Assembly (NCBI GenBank): GCA_964350195.1
Contig: CAYGJB010000024.1
Coordinates: 1 to 15,158 of the forward strand
DNA from: JAJCZB01 sp964350195
GTDB taxonomy: Bacteria; Babelota; Babeliae; Babelales; Vermiphilaceae
Length of the DNA: 15,158 nt
Reading direction: 5' to 3'
Below are positions 6,345 through 13,883 of the stretch, piece by piece. How positions within the stretch are numbered: position 1 is the first letter of the stretch; each line of letters starts with the position of its first letter. Position numbers and translations under genes: made by a program. The notes under the pieces are model-generated. The model did no database searches. It was not told where the DNA came from and worked only from the letters and a program-made list of their open reading frames with translations.

Positions 6345-7571
6345 CTATCCCTCAAATCGTAAAACACGGGCAACATTAATTGATTGTATTCGTTTTGCAG
6401 AAAACCAAGATGCACACAGTGTAATAACCATGATAACAAGAAAGACTGTAACTAGAATTTGCCACTCCATCCGTGCAGGCAGATGGGATACGTAATAAAC
6501 ATCGGGTAGTTTTATGAATGGGTATTGCTCAAGTATCCAGCTGGCTATAGCGGCTGCAAGTAGCCCAAAGCAGGTAGCAATGCTTGAAATAAACATTCCT
6601 AAAAGAATAAACGAACGCGCAATAATATCATCTCGCAAACCCATTGCTTTTAAAATAGCGATATCAGAACGCTTGTGTGTTATTATCATAAAAAGCAAAG
6701 CGATAATATTCATGCTTGCAACGAGCGTGATTAGCAGCAAAATAAGAAACATGGCATATTTTTCTAAAATCAATGCAGAAACGAGTGGAGTATATAGCTC
6801 TTGCCAAGTAAGTACATCAAGCCCGATTCTTTTTTTTAATGACGGAATTACTGTTTCTGGTTGTATATTTTCTTTAAAAGCGAGACCCGCCTGTGTGATT
6901 CCTTGATCGGGAAAAAGATCATTAAAAAAGTCAAAAGTAGTATATAGTGTGCCGCTATCGTATTCATCAATACCAGTTGCAAAGATGCCGCCAACCACCA
7001 CTTTCTTTTGGTGCACAGAAACCTTTTTACTTTTGCCACTTGGTTTATCGAGATACAAAAGATTAAGCGTTTCTCCTACATCGACGCCAATTGCCTCAGC
7101 AAGAGCTTTACCGATTACTATCTGATTGCTGTTAGTTGAATCAAGAAAGCTTCCTTTTACCAATTTAGTTTTGAGCGATGAAACCAGGTTTTCGCCTGTG
7201 GGATCAATGGCCTTTAAAGCGGCTACTTTTGGCTGTTCATCATCTTCCATGTAATCGGATTGCACCATAATATGAGATAACGCGTACGGGCTTATAGCTT
7301 TAACGCTGGGAAACTCTTGGATAATTGTTTCTCTAAGTGCATTAAAGGCAATGGGGTCGTTATAAGAATAGATGGTTGCTTGCGGGTGAACGTTTTGCAT
7401 TTTTTCATGTATAGAAACTTGAAAGCCGTTCATTACAGCAGTCACCAGTGCAAGCGAGAAAGCGCCAACGGCAATTGAAATAAATGCTATGAAGGTCATG
7501 GTTCGTATTGAGTATTCCCCCTGATTGAAGGGCAGAAAGCGACGCGCTAAATACCAGCTCAATAATTCCAC
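6345..7571 (-). CDS. LolC/LolE-family lipoprotein-releasing permease
   Basis: LolC and LolE are FtsX-type membrane subunits of the LolCDE ABC transporter, which extracts lipoproteins from the inner membrane for transfer to the outer membrane. The 408-residue protein has the family layout: a membrane segment near 24-46, a large periplasmic domain (about 50-265), then three membrane segments near 271-297, 318-345 and 369-391. The cytoplasmic stretch THKRSDIAILKAMGL (298-312) is the typical segment that contacts the ATPase, and the end IQSINVARVLRFEG is also family-typical. LolC and LolE cannot be separated by eye, and the only copy here may form a homodimer. No LolD ATPase or LolA gene lies in the window. 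The start is GTG, with AGGA six bases upstream. It is the first gene of an operon with pgk. Confidence 0.9.
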   Translation of the reverse strand: MELLSWYLARRFLPFNQGEYSIRTMTFIAFISIAVGAFSLALVTAVMNGFQVSIHEKMQNVHPQATIYSYNDPIAFNALRETIIQEFPSVKAISPYALSHIMVQSDYMEDDEQPKVAALKAIDPTGENLVSSLKTKLVKGSFLDSTNSNQIVIGKALAEAIGVDVGETLNLLYLDKPSGKSKKVSVHQKKVVVGGIFATGIDEYDSGTLYTTFDFFNDLFPDQGITQAGLAFKENIQPETVIPSLKKRIGLDVLTWQELYTPLVSALILEKYAMFLILLLITLVASMNIIALLFMIITHKRSDIAILKAMGLRDDIIARSFILLGMFISSIATCFGLLAAAIASWILEQYPFIKLPDVYYVSHLPARMEWQILVTVFLVIMVITLCASWFSAKRIQSINVARVLRFEG

Positions 7572-7660
7572 TTGTTTTCCTAATGGTTCTTGTAAAGTAT
7601 GAAGCTTTTTTCTAATCTACTAGTATCGATATATTTTCAGTGTACAAAACGAGGTAGCTT

Positions 7661-8380
7661 ATGGAAAGAACGAAGTTTCTGCCGAACGTGAGCCTTCTTC
7701 TCCTGCTTCTCTTGGCGAACTGCGGACGCCTTATTGATTGGGGAAAGAGCAATTTCTATCAAGGTGAAGAGGTTAGTCTTTCTGACGAGAATGTTGTCCC
7801 ATTCATAAAGTCAGTTACGATGTATGATCAATTCCAAACGATAGCACAGTTTGATATCATGTATCTTTCGGATACGGTAAGAACCGCCTACGCTCAGCTT
7901 CATACTAAGCGGATGGGCAAAGATGAAGACAAATATTTGGCTTTTTTACGACGTCAATTAGAAGAGAACAATCACTATATTTCTTTTTATGTTTTAACTA
8001 CTCATGATGTTAAATTAGGCACGCCTGAATCTCATTGGTCCCTTTTCTTGCGCATAGCAGGAAGAGATTATTTACCATTTGAGCTTAAGGAAGTGGAATT
8101 GCCGTATGAATATCAGCAGCTATTTAAGGATCATTGGAACCGATTTAAGGTACCGTATCTCATGAAGTTTAGATTAATGGATGAAAATGAGATACCGATT
8201 ATCACTGATTTAACCCCTGAGATTTCAGTGTTTGCTCGTTCCACAAAAAAAGAGAGTATCTTTACGTGGCATTTGACAGAGCAAACCACGCAAGCTGCGC
8301 CGACTATGAAAAAGAATAAAGTAGGTCAATTGCGAGAACTAAGAAAAATTCGTAGGGGAAAAAGAAGGAGTTCATTATGA
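7661..8380 (+). CDS. Putative lipoprotein of unknown function
   Basis: Not recognised. The 239-residue product has a lipoprotein-type signal: basic start, seven consecutive leucines, then LLANC with Cys 21 as the predicted lipidation site. Asn at -1 is tolerated but not ideal. The mature part is soluble, with mixed helix and strand and many Tyr, Phe, Lys and Glu residues, and it ends in a strongly basic tail (217-238, rich in Lys and Arg). A GAGG Shine-Dalgarno site (7651-7654) lies six bases before the ATG. Its stop overlaps the rpiB start by four bases (ATGA), so rpiB translation is probably coupled to it. It is divergent from the LolC/E-type permease, whose substrates are lipoproteins, but a functional link is only suggestive. 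Part of the basic tail may be constrained by the rpiB Shine-Dalgarno site inside its last codons. Confidence 0.8.
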   Translation: MERTKFLPNVSLLLLLLLANCGRLIDWGKSNFYQGEEVSLSDENVVPFIKSVTMYDQFQTIAQFDIMYLSDTVRTAYAQLHTKRMGKDEDKYLAFLRRQLEENNHYISFYVLTTHDVKLGTPESHWSLFLRIAGRDYLPFELKEVELPYEYQQLFKDHWNRFKVPYLMKFRLMDENEIPIITDLTPEISVFARSTKKESIFTWHLTEQTTQAAPTMKKNKVGQLRELRKIRRGKRRSSL

Positions 8381-8826
8381 ACATTGCGATTGGGGCAGAT
8401 CATCGCGGCTTTGCCTGCAAGGCTTATCTAAAGCAATATGTGGTAGGAAAAGATGATCCAATAGCATGGATAGATGTAGGGGCGTTTGATGATGAAAGAA
8501 GCGATTACCCAGTATTTGCAGAAGCCGTGAGTTCTTCTATTTTAAGTGGAGATGCTCAACGAGGAGTGCTTATTTGTGGGTCGGGGGTTGGTATGGCTAT
8601 TGTTGCCAATCGATATCCTACGCTATTGGCAGGGGTTGTTTGGAATGAGGAGGTTGCGCGAAAAAGCCATGAGCATGACAAAACAAACATATTAGTTATT
8701 CCCTCTGACTTTGTAACAAAAGAGCAAGCAGTTGTTTTAGTCAATGCGTGGCTTGAGGCAAAGTTTAAGGGAGGAAGATATCAAGAGCGTATTGACATGA
8801 TAAATAAGATTAAGGTGCCCGATTAA
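8377..8826 (+). CDS. rpiB: Ribose 5-phosphate isomerase B
   Basis: RpiB interconverts ribose 5-phosphate and ribulose 5-phosphate in the non-oxidative pentose phosphate pathway, supplying ribose for nucleotides. The 149-residue length is normal for the RpiB/LacAB family. Diagnostic segments: IAIGADHRGF (3-12) for the phosphate/sugar site, RSDYP (41-45), LICGSGVGM (65-73) with Cys 67 as the usual catalytic base and the following glycine loop as anion hole, SHEHDKTN (97-104), and the C-terminal GGRYQERI. A strong AAGGAG (8365-8370) lies six bases before the ATG. The start overlaps the upstream lipoprotein stop as ATGA. Allose 6-phosphate isomerase or LacA/B activity is the usual alternative, but a housekeeping Rpi role is likeliest. 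It ends in a hairpin terminator that includes its stop codon. Confidence 0.95.
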   Translation: MNIAIGADHRGFACKAYLKQYVVGKDDPIAWIDVGAFDDERSDYPVFAEAVSSSILSGDAQRGVLICGSGVGMAIVANRYPTLLAGVVWNEEVARKSHEHDKTNILVIPSDFVTKEQAVVLVNAWLEAKFKGGRYQERIDMINKIKVPD

Positions 8827-8841
8827 GGGCACCTTTCTTTT
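8812..8841 (+). terminator. Rho-independent terminator of the lipoprotein-rpiB operon
   Basis: A perfect nine-base stem, AAGGTGCCC (8812-8820) with GGGCACCTT (8827-8835), closes a six-base loop GATTAA and is followed by TCTTTTT. The loop holds the last base of the Asp codon and the stop codon, so the terminator begins inside the coding region. The convergent FtsH-like gene ends at 8841, so the hairpin may serve both strands, though the opposite tail (AATCTTATTT) is weaker. Confidence 0.88.
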
Positions 8842-11108
8842 TATGCTGCTGGACTTGCTACTACTTGCTCAATTTGCTCGAAATCAAGCGTTTGCTTTTC
8901 AAGTAACTGATTCATAATTTGCTTAAGGCTTTCTTGATGCTCTGATAGAAGGGCTTTTATCTCTTTGGTACATGTGTCTTTAATTTTCATTGCTTCATTA
9001 TATCGGTCTCTGATCAAATGTTTTGGTAGAGTGGATTCATCGATTCCTTGAAAGCTAAGTGATTTTGCTAAGCTTAAAGCAAGCGTATGATTTTTCTCTG
9101 CATGGCAGCTATATCCGCATGATCCAAGTAATAGTTCTTCTGCTACAAATCCTGCTACATATAGCTTGATAAGGTTGAGCTTTTCTTTGCGTGTTTGTAT
9201 ATCTATCGAGTCTTGTTCGCGATACGTAAACAGTTTGCCATACTCAAATCGCAGTTGCTCTTTTGCTTTAGTATCATACAAATGACTACCCATCATTTTT
9301 TCTTCAAGCTCTGTCATAACTTGCTTGATAGTTACTTTTCCGAGCTTTAGCTCGCTTTTCAGAAGTGAAAGCGCTAATGCTTGGCCGGCAAAGTGTGCCG
9401 CCAGCACCCTCTGTTCAACCAGGGGAATGTCTTTTGAGTGTGATGGAATTATATGGAGAACGTTCTCTTCTAATGCATTCTCAAGGTGCGATTGCGTGAG
9501 CTCGCCATTATTGCTTAGTTTGGCTTTCATCATTGCGTCTTTAATAAAAAGATGCATTGCCTCATATGACTGATTGTAGGTGTAGTGAGCTAGCTTGCTA
9601 ACATTAAAGAGTTTTTCTTGATCAGGCAGAATGAACTCTTTGATTTTTGATTCAATGAAATTAAAGCGATCTTTGAAATTTGGATATTCAAAGCGTAGCT
9701 CTTTGCCAAAGCGTCCCGGTTGGCGCAATGCTTTATCAAGGGTCTCTGGACAATTAGTGGCGGCGATAATAAATATTTGTCGACGCGAATCATTGCTATT
9801 TACCGCATCGCCCATAGCAGTGAGAAACTCGCTCAAGGTTCTATTTTCGCCAGTACGCTGAAGATCAAGAAGGTCGATTTCATCAATAAAAATAATACAC
9901 GGAGCTTTCGCTTTTGCATCTTGTAATATTTTTTCCATGCCATCGATTTTTATTTTTAGTATAGATGGCTTAATCAGTCTGAACTTTCCAATCTGATGTG
10001 TGTTAATAAGCATTAGATTTGTTTCTTCAAGAAACGCATTTATGCAGAAGGTTTTACCTGTTCGCGTATCTCCAATACATAAAATACCACGTGATGGGCG
10101 AATGCCTTGGCGATCGTGGGTCTCAGAGTCTTCAAGATAGTCAACGAGAAATTTAAAATAACGCTTTATTTCATCTTGGCCATAGATATCTTTGAAACGG
10201 ACTTTTTCTATTTTTTCATCAATTCGATGAGCCTCTTTAATGTAAGAGCCACCTTTTGCTTTATTAAGCCACACTTTTATTTTTTTTTCTATTTCTGGTT
10301 GTACCTGTTGATAAAACTCCCTTAAAAGATATCCCAACAGAATACCACCCCCAACTTCACCTATAGGAGATTTATGCTTAATAAGACCGGACCATGCACT
10401 ATCAATTTTATCGGTGAAATTGTATATAGGTTTTACTATGTTTTGATTACTCACATCTACGTTGTGAAGCTTATGGAATTTATTGTAAAAATAGCCTGCA
10501 AAAAAAAGAACCGAGAGTGCTTTAACTGTCCGCGTTGCTAATGAGTATCGTTGAGATCGAGCTATTATTTTATCATCAATCCATCTTGCAAATCGATTCA
10601 TGCGAGTGAGGCCAAGGCCTTCTTGATCTATAAGGGCCAAGGTCTTCCAAGTAGAGTTAAATTTTTTAATTATAGATTCTTCTACCGGAGCCTCTTTTCT
10701 TTGCAGGTTATCTAGAAATGTTTTTGTATCGAATGTTCCTACTGATCTAAACTTATTAAGGCGATGTTTATTGATGAGTGTTACGAGTTGGTGATTGAAA
10801 TCAACCAGCACTTGGCAGCTTTGAAGATCGGCATTTCTAAACGGTTCCTTTTTTATTGATTCTATCAGCATCATTAGTTGTGAAAAGAATGCTTGGATTG
10901 AGCCCTGCTTTCTTTTAGCAAACGTTTTTTCTTTCATTATAGTGATGTTTAGAGATCGTAAAGTTGCTTCTATAGCGCGTAACTGCTTTTGTGTTTGCGT
11001 TACAAATTTATCAATTTCGGTGATTGTCGATTTTTGGGTGGCTATAGGAGTTGAAGATTGGACAGAAAAGAGAATACAAGTAGCAATGATGGCCTTGTGT
11101 ATATTCAT
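8841..11108 (-). CDS. Exported FtsH-like AAA+ protein with a dead M41 protease site
   Basis: A 755-residue protein with a C-terminal FtsH-like architecture. Residues 1-20 look like a signal peptide. A helical region of about 170 residues follows, then two weak hydrophobic segments (about 196-209 and 248-263). The AAA+ module runs from about 303 to 545: Walker A GDTRTGKT (346-353), Walker B CIIFIDE (404-410), sensor Asn 452, and ALRQPGRF (460-467), where the first Arg finger is shifted by one residue. The aromatic pore motif FVG of FtsH is not evident. A peptidase M41-like domain follows, but zinc motif HEAGH reads HFAGQ (572-576): the catalytic Glu and second His are gone, and the later Asp ligand appears as His 674. 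AEEL (656-659) remains. It should be non-proteolytic, perhaps an ATP-driven chaperone or translocation motor. It is not the housekeeping FtsH. Confidence 0.88.
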   Translation of the reverse strand: MNIHKAIIATCILFSVQSSTPIATQKSTITEIDKFVTQTQKQLRAIEATLRSLNITIMKEKTFAKRKQGSIQAFFSQLMMLIESIKKEPFRNADLQSCQVLVDFNHQLVTLINKHRLNKFRSVGTFDTKTFLDNLQRKEAPVEESIIKKFNSTWKTLALIDQEGLGLTRMNRFARWIDDKIIARSQRYSLATRTVKALSVLFFAGYFYNKFHKLHNVDVSNQNIVKPIYNFTDKIDSAWSGLIKHKSPIGEVGGGILLGYLLREFYQQVQPEIEKKIKVWLNKAKGGSYIKEAHRIDEKIEKVRFKDIYGQDEIKRYFKFLVDYLEDSETHDRQGIRPSRGILCIGDTRTGKTFCINAFLEETNLMLINTHQIGKFRLIKPSILKIKIDGMEKILQDAKAKAPCIIFIDEIDLLDLQRTGENRTLSEFLTAMGDAVNSNDSRRQIFIIAATNCPETLDKALRQPGRFGKELRFEYPNFKDRFNFIESKIKEFILPDQEKLFNVSKLAHYTYNQSYEAMHLFIKDAMMKAKLSNNGELTQSHLENALEENVLHIIPSHSKDIPLVEQRVLAAHFAGQALALSLLKSELKLGKVTIKQVMTELEEKMMGSHLYDTKAKEQLRFEYGKLFTYREQDSIDIQTRKEKLNLIKLYVAGFVAEELLLGSCGYSCHAEKNHTLALSLAKSLSFQGIDESTLPKHLIRDRYNEAMKIKDTCTKEIKALLSEHQESLKQIMNQLLEKQTLDFEQIEQVVASPAA

Positions 11109-11167
11109 AGTCGTACCTACCTTTAATAGTTCGTTACAATACTTTTCATATTTTGTATTCCCTAGAA

Positions 11168-11194
11168 ATTAAACGTATATTAAATACTTGTCGA
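11168..11194 (-). promoter_or_regulatory. Weak candidate promoter of the FtsH-like gene
   Basis: On the minus strand TCGACA (11189-11194, five of six matches) is followed, after only 15 bases, by TTTAAT (11168-11173, five of six). The spacing is short for a sigma70 promoter. Transcription would start about 50 bases before the ATG at 11108. The 123-base divergent gap shared with the reductase gene is very AT-rich, so chance matches are likely. Confidence 0.22.
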
Positions 11195-11231
11195 ATTAAT
11201 ATGTATATGTACTGAAAGCTTGGAGACACCC

Positions 11232-12722
11232 ATGATAGGTAAACAAAAGCCTTATCTTATTCTTACACTAGTATTGATAAGTAGTCTTTGTGGCTGCTTT
11301 GGCTTTAAATCATCAGCTGAAAGCAGTACCTTTAATCTTCAAAATCTTGAAGGTAAATCTAATATAGTTCCCGTTTTGATTATTGGTTCTGGACCGGCAG
11401 GATTAATGGCTGCTACCTATGGAGCTCGGGGGGGAAAGCCAACGTATCTTATCGAAGGAAACAATCCGGGAGGATTGCTTATGTATACTACTGAAGTGGG
11501 AAATTGGCCGGGAGAGATTATGATCAAGGGGCCTGATATTATAGCAAAACTTAAAGAACAGGCCTTGCGTCAGGGTGCTACATTTATTCAGGGCGCCGTA
11601 CAAAGCATTGATTCTTCCCGGTGGCCATATAAGGTTCAACTTGAAGATGAAACCGTTCTTAACGCTCTTTCAATTGTGATAGCTACTGGCGCCTCTCCAC
11701 GTAAACTTGCTATTCCAGGAGAAGAGGAATATTGGGGTGGGGGCGTAACTTCATGTGCGGTATGCGATGCGCCATTTTTTAAAGATGAAGACGTGGTAGT
11801 AGTTGGTGGAGGGGATTCGGCTGTGGAGGAAGCGATACAACTTTCTCCTTTTGCAAAAAGTATAACTATTCTGGTTCGCAAAGATCAAATGCGCGCAGCT
11901 GCAAGTATGCAAGCTCGTCTTAAAAATTATCCAAAGATCTCAGTACAATATAATGTAGAGCCATACAAAATAGAAGGTAACTTGGAAAGCGTAACGGGGG
12001 TTCAGCTGCTTAACAGCAAAACGGGCGATATAAATCCTTTCAAGGCTACCGGAGTATTTCTTGCTATTGGGCATATTCCCAACACCGGATTTCTAAAAGA
12101 TATGGTTGCGCTTGATAAAGATGGCACTATTAAAGTTAACCACCCGCGCCATGAAACGTCAGTGAAGGGTATTTTTGCAGCAGGAGACGTAGTCGATAAA
12201 ATATACCGCCAAGCTGGTACTTCGGCTGGAGACGGTATTGCTGCAGGGCTTGATGCGGTGAAATTTCTGGATGATCATAATTTTAATAATCAAGTAGCAT
12301 CGCACATAACTTCTCAGTTGTACCAAGCCAATATGAAGCGATCACCCGGTAAAGCGACATTGCGCCTTTTAGAGTCTCTGGATGATCTTGAAAAGATTAT
12401 GTCCGATGCTTCTGATAAGCCAATCGTGATCGAATTCTGGACCGAAGATTGTAGCGCGTGCAAGCAGCTTATGCCGATGCTTCAAGAGGCAGCTCAAAAA
12501 TATGAGGGCCACATTCTGTTTGCTCAGGTAAACTCTGACCAAACTCAGGAGCTTGCCGGTAGGTTTGCCGTTGTGAGAGCACCAACAATTATTGTTCTAA
12601 AAAATGGAAAAGTGACTGAAAAAATCGGCTTTTTAACCAATTCAGAACTTGATACTTTTCTCAAGAAGCAGCTACCAGAGGACTTGATGGAGAAAAATCC
12701 AGAAGTTATGGCTGAATATTAA
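11232..12722 (+). CDS. trxB: Thioredoxin reductase-thioredoxin fusion with an export signal
   Basis: Thioredoxin reductase moves electrons from NADPH through FAD and a cysteine pair to thioredoxin; here both partners are one 496-residue chain. Residues 1-22 are a signal peptide ending LCGC, a possible lipobox with Cys 22. The reductase follows: FAD motif GSGPAG (52-57), redox pair CAVC (175-178), NADP loop GGGDSA (192-197), VRK...R (215-221) for the NADPH phosphate, and GIFAAGDVVD (313-322). A thioredoxin domain (about 375-485) has active site CSAC (407-410) instead of CGPC and the cis-Pro RAPT (cis-Pro 451). GGAG (11222-11225) lies six bases before the ATG; the in-frame TTG at 11220 is rejected. 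No internal start exists before the FAD motif, so the signal cannot be dismissed as a start error. NTRC-like fusions are known; export of one is odd, since NADPH is not periplasmic. Confidence 0.92.
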   Translation: MIGKQKPYLILTLVLISSLCGCFGFKSSAESSTFNLQNLEGKSNIVPVLIIGSGPAGLMAATYGARGGKPTYLIEGNNPGGLLMYTTEVGNWPGEIMIKGPDIIAKLKEQALRQGATFIQGAVQSIDSSRWPYKVQLEDETVLNALSIVIATGASPRKLAIPGEEEYWGGGVTSCAVCDAPFFKDEDVVVVGGGDSAVEEAIQLSPFAKSITILVRKDQMRAAASMQARLKNYPKISVQYNVEPYKIEGNLESVTGVQLLNSKTGDINPFKATGVFLAIGHIPNTGFLKDMVALDKDGTIKVNHPRHETSVKGIFAAGDVVDKIYRQAGTSAGDGIAAGLDAVKFLDDHNFNNQVASHITSQLYQANMKRSPGKATLRLLESLDDLEKIMSDASDKPIVIEFWTEDCSACKQLMPMLQEAAQKYEGHILFAQVNSDQTQELAGRFAVVRAPTIIVLKNGKVTEKIGFLTNSELDTFLKKQLPEDLMEKNPEVMAEY

Positions 12723-12738
12723 GGCAAAAAAGCCTTAA
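12719..12738 (+). terminator. Hairpin at the end of the reductase gene
   Basis: A perfect seven-base stem, TTAAGGC (12719-12725) with GCCTTAA (12732-12738), closes a loop of six A. It includes the reductase stop codon. No U-tract follows on the plus strand, so termination is uncertain; it may instead protect the 3' end of the message or be a chance palindrome. Confidence 0.3.
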
Positions 12739-12742
12739 AGCC

Positions 12743-12772
12743 TTGAGATTTATCCCGCTGATTTGCTATTCT
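12743..12772 (+). promoter_or_regulatory. Promoter of the hydrolase operon
   Basis: TTGAGA (12743-12748, five of six matches) lies 18 bases before TATTCT (12767-12772), which is preceded by TGC for an extended -10. Transcription would start near 12779, giving a 37-base leader to the ATG at 12816. This is one of the better promoter candidates in the window and suggests that the hydrolase operon is transcribed separately from the reductase. Confidence 0.5.
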
Positions 12773-12815
12773 TATAGACGAGAAAGAGCCCACTTAAAGG
12801 CGAAAAAGGAGCTAT

Positions 12816-13883
12816 ATGAAAAGGCGAATCTATAGGATGAAGGTATGCATTTTCGCTATATCGTTGTTTTCACTGCTTGCAGCAGCTGAGATCCCTATTC
12901 GCCGATTTTATTCACATGGCAACTATGTTCATACATTTGTACAGGAAAATAAGCCTACTATTCAACGAGTTAATCTCGTCTCAAAAGAAAACGAAAAATC
13001 AGATAAAACGCTTATCAGAAAAGGGATATTATTTACGTATCCTAATGCCAAAGCAAACATGGTAATATCACATGGCTTTATGTGCGATAAATTTGATGTT
13101 GGGTTTTTACGAAATATGTTTCCAAAAGGACAATACAATTTTCTAACGTTTGATTTTCGTGCGCATGGCGAAGTTAAGGATGATCAGCTATGCACCTTTG
13201 GCAAAGATGAATCATTTGATGTTTCAGCGGCTGCTCATTATTTTAAGCAACACCCTGATTTAAAGCATCTTCCTACGATTGCATATGGTTTTTCAATGGG
13301 TGCTGTGGCCACTATCGAAGCACAAGCGAAAGACTCTTCTTTATTTCAAGCAATGATTCTTGATTGCCCGTTTGATTCTACAGAAAGCATTGTAAAAAAA
13401 TCACTACAGGGGCTGAAAGTGTCGCTTTTTGGATATGAAGTTGATCTACCAGGAAGAAGCTATTTGGAAAGATATGCCTTTCACCCTTATGTGCAGTCTT
13501 TCATAAAATTCATGCTCAAAACAGTAGCTCACATGGATGCTCAGAATATTCAGACATTTATGCATCGGTTTAGCCCTGCTCATTCTATTAAAAATATTAA
13601 TGTTCCATGCTTTTTTATTCATTGCAAAAATGATCAACGCGTATCTGTTGATGCTATAAAATCTATTTTTAACGGAGCAAAGGGGCCAAAGCTATTATGG
13701 GTTTCAAATGGGCGACGTCATTATGATTCAATTTTCTACAATCCAGAAAAGTATCAAAAGCGAATTACGACTTTTTTCAATCAAGTACTCGACGGATCGA
13801 TTTCAAGGGAACCATTGTATGTTGTAATAGAAGATAAAGACGAAGAAGGCATGCGTAATTTGATACACAGGGGGGGCGCATGA
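12816..13883 (+). CDS. Exported alpha/beta-hydrolase
   Basis: A 355-residue protein of the alpha/beta-hydrolase fold. Residues 1-24 form a signal peptide (core CIFAISLFSLLAAA). The hydrolase core runs from about 70 to 325: the oxyanion-side ISHGF (84-88), TFDFRAHG (111-118), nucleophile elbow GFSMG (158-162) with Ser 160, acid candidate Asp 273 in KNDQ, and His 302 in GRRHYD. A full Ser-Asp-His triad is therefore plausible. A helical insert (about 195-255) probably forms a lid over the active site. Closest in appearance to S33-like peptidases or acyl hydrolases; the substrate cannot be told. AAGGAG lies four bases before the ATG, rather close; an in-frame ATG at 12837 lacks a better site. The stop overlaps the next start by four bases (ATGA), and a run of seven G precedes it. 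Periplasmic or secreted. Confidence 0.88.
   Translation: MKRRIYRMKVCIFAISLFSLLAAAEIPIRRFYSHGNYVHTFVQENKPTIQRVNLVSKENEKSDKTLIRKGILFTYPNAKANMVISHGFMCDKFDVGFLRNMFPKGQYNFLTFDFRAHGEVKDDQLCTFGKDESFDVSAAAHYFKQHPDLKHLPTIAYGFSMGAVATIEAQAKDSSLFQAMILDCPFDSTESIVKKSLQGLKVSLFGYEVDLPGRSYLERYAFHPYVQSFIKFMLKTVAHMDAQNIQTFMHRFSPAHSIKNINVPCFFIHCKNDQRVSVDAIKSIFNGAKGPKLLWVSNGRRHYDSIFYNPEKYQKRITTFFNQVLDGSISREPLYVVIEDKDEEGMRNLIHRGGA

Noticed and set aside
6514..6906. 130-residue plus-strand frame opposite the LolC/E-type gene
   Set aside because: Ile/Ser-rich reverse reading of transmembrane codons; no independent signals.
9325..10325. Several plus-strand frames (67-82 residues) inside the FtsH-like gene
   Set aside because: Reverse-strand shadows of conserved AAA+ and M41-like coding sequence.
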